This document shows, piece after piece, positions 6,105 to 6,674 of a stretch of 6,674 bases of DNA (position 1 is the first letter of the stretch; each line of letters starts with the position of its first letter). The stretch spans positions 1 through 6,674 of the forward strand of contig DJML01000096.1 of NCBI GenBank assembly GCA_002436505.1. Direction: 5' to 3'. Position numbers and translations under genes: made by a program. The DNA is from Bacteroidetes bacterium UBA6491 (lineage in GTDB: Bacteria; Bacteroidota; Bacteroidia; NS11-12g; UBA9320). The notes under the pieces are model-generated. The model was not told the DNA's origin. It was given only the letters and a program-made list of their open reading frames with translations, and did not search any database.

Positions 6105-6222
6105 GGCTTTGAACTATTAAGAACAGACCAGGCCCTAACTACTTCGGTAGTTGATGTGCAAGCAGAACGTGGGAAGGTCGACGCTTGAAGAAAGCCAAAT
6201 CCTACATTTCTAGGAATTTTTC
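6105..6222 (+). ncRNA. Candidate structured small RNA of unknown class
   Basis: The 251-bp gap between the glycosyltransferase and mnmA genes has no convincing protein gene but can fold as a compact RNA of about 118 bases on the + strand. GGCTTT (6105-6110) pairs with AAAGCC (6191-6196) to close it. Inside, GACC (6126-6129) pairs with GGTC (6176-6179) and CCC (6133-6135) with GGG (6171-6173). Next comes a perfect 6-bp hairpin AACTAC-TTCG-GTAGTT (6137-6152) with a C(UUCG)G tetraloop, then a weak ATGT/ACGT hairpin (6154-6170). An intrinsic terminator follows the closing helix at once. The UUCG loop and T-run both favour the + strand. I do not recognise tRNA, tmRNA, SRP RNA (no GGAA-loop hairpin) or a riboswitch; a 6S-like or lineage-specific RNA is possible. 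Short helices could arise by chance, and no comparison was possible. Confidence 0.45.
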
Positions 6223-6223
6223 T
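6197..6223 (+). terminator. Intrinsic terminator, + strand, possibly bidirectional
   Basis: TCCTA (6200-6204) pairs with TAGGA (6211-6215) around CATTTC. The stem can extend with AAA (6197-6199) against TTT past a bulged A, and five T (6217-6221) follow. On the minus strand the same hairpin begins about 20 bases after the mnmA stop but is followed only by TTTGG, so it is a weaker terminator there. It may serve the + strand RNA candidate, mnmA, or both. Confidence 0.5.
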
Positions 6224-6234
6224 AAAGCAGCCCT

Positions 6235-6674
6235 TTATTTTTCTATCACCCCGCTTCCAATCAATTCATCTTGAATATACCATGCGGCAAACTGTCCGGG
6301 GGTAATTCCTCTTTGTGGCTCGTTAAAGACCAAATAGTAACCGTCGTTCATTCGGATCAGTTCAGATTTTTGGAGAGGTTGACGATAACGAATCCGTGAC
6401 ATCACCTTGATTGATTCTCCAATTCCTGTTTCCATATCCGGGCGAACCCAATGGACTTCATTCTCAGGCATGAAGAGAGCTTTACGGTAGAGTCCCGGAT
6501 GATCATCTCCCATACCAACATAAACAGTGTTCGTCATTACGTCGGTGGCAATGACAAAAAGTGGTTCCTTTTTTCCTCCCACGCCAAGCCCTTTTCGTTG
6601 ACCGACAGTATAATAATGGGCACCCTGATGTTCTCCGATGATGATTCCACTAGCATGACTATATCTGAATGGTT
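6235..6674 (-). CDS. mnmA: tRNA-specific 2-thiouridylase MnmA, C-terminal part
   Basis: MnmA activates U34 of tRNA Lys, Glu and Gln with ATP and inserts sulfur to make 2-thiouridine in the cytoplasm. The visible 145 or so residues are the C-terminal portion; the 5' end runs past the window. The frame is open from 6674: it reads 'GIIIGEHQGAHYYTVGQRKG', then 'LGVGGKKEPLFVIATDV', 'VYVGMGDDHPGLYRKAL', 'RIRYRQPLQKSEL', 'NEPQRGITPGQFAAWY' and 'ELIGSGVIEK', which are the linker and beta-barrel regions of MnmA in the right order. The 'YTVGQRKGLG' motif is especially characteristic. The ATP-binding loop and the two catalytic cysteines lie outside the window. The GTG at 6582 is internal, coding the Val of 'LGVGG', and is not a start. 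It ends with TAA at 6237-6235. No neighbour in the window suggests a link beyond housekeeping. Confidence 0.96.
   Translation of the reverse strand, partial: PFRYSHASGIIIGEHQGAHYYTVGQRKGLGVGGKKEPLFVIATDVMTNTVYVGMGDDHPGLYRKALFMPENEVHWVRPDMETGIGESIKVMSRIRYRQPLQKSELIRMNDGYYLVFNEPQRGITPGQFAAWYIQDELIGSGVIEK

Noticed and set aside
6131..6153. Integron attC site, from CCCTAAC and the facing AACTAC/GTAGTT arms.
   Set aside because: The R boxes do not fit RYYYAAC/GTTRRRY in the needed arrangement and no integrase or cassette is nearby.
6126..6180. SRP (4.5S) RNA, because of CCAGG and GGAAGG.
   Set aside because: The conserved apical hairpin with its GGAA-type loop and flanking internal loops cannot be formed; the pairing instead gives a UUCG hairpin.
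6154..6213. 19-codon + strand ORF starting at the ATG in the RNA candidate.
   Set aside because: No start signal, overlaps the helices and terminator, and no recognisable composition.

Overview
The window looks like a chromosomal segment of a Bacteroidota bacterium, probably of the Cytophagales type. This rests on four things: the protein sequences (the tail of the E1 dehydrogenase, a MarR protein of the 'MRIE.AIKQ' type, a long TlpA-like lipoprotein, and an MnmA C-terminus with 'YTVGQRKGLGVGGKKEPL'); the general absence of Shine-Dalgarno sequences; a promoter matching the Bacteroidota TTG / TAnnTTTG pattern; and the moderate AT content. No mobile element, CRISPR array, rRNA or tRNA was seen.

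Layout. The + strand opens with the 3' part of a 2-oxoacid dehydrogenase E1 beta region (1-623). It converges, with a 14-bp gap, on a minus-strand block: a TlpA-like lipoprotein (638-1882), a YceI-family protein (1964-2560) and a MarR-family regulator (2553-3008). marR and yceI overlap by 8 bp and are probably one transcript, ending at an intrinsic terminator (1883-1913) that directly abuts the lipoprotein start codon. A 124-bp divergent spacer (3009-3132) holds a consensus promoter for marR and three inverted repeats. On its other side a + strand pair begins: a membrane-anchored thioredoxin-like protein (3133-3693) joined by an ATGA overlap to a membrane metallophosphoesterase (3690-4928). 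A family 2 glycosyltransferase with an extra C-terminal nucleotide-binding-like domain follows on the minus strand (4973-5983). The last gene is the C-terminal part of mnmA on the minus strand (6235-6674, running off the window). Between these two, 5984-6234 carries no convincing protein gene but does carry a candidate structured RNA on the + strand: a closing helix, a UUCG-capped hairpin and a terminator.

How the genes may work together. The middle of the window (638-4928) has an envelope theme. It contains two different thioredoxin-fold proteins (CPNC and WCGPC active sites) predicted to act outside the cytoplasmic membrane, an exported lipocalin-like YceI protein, a MarR-type regulator placed to control both directions, and a membrane phosphoesterase. 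A common envelope or redox-stress response is an inference from position and families. The flanking genes (E1 dehydrogenase, glycosyltransferase, mnmA) look like ordinary housekeeping or surface genes without a visible link to it.
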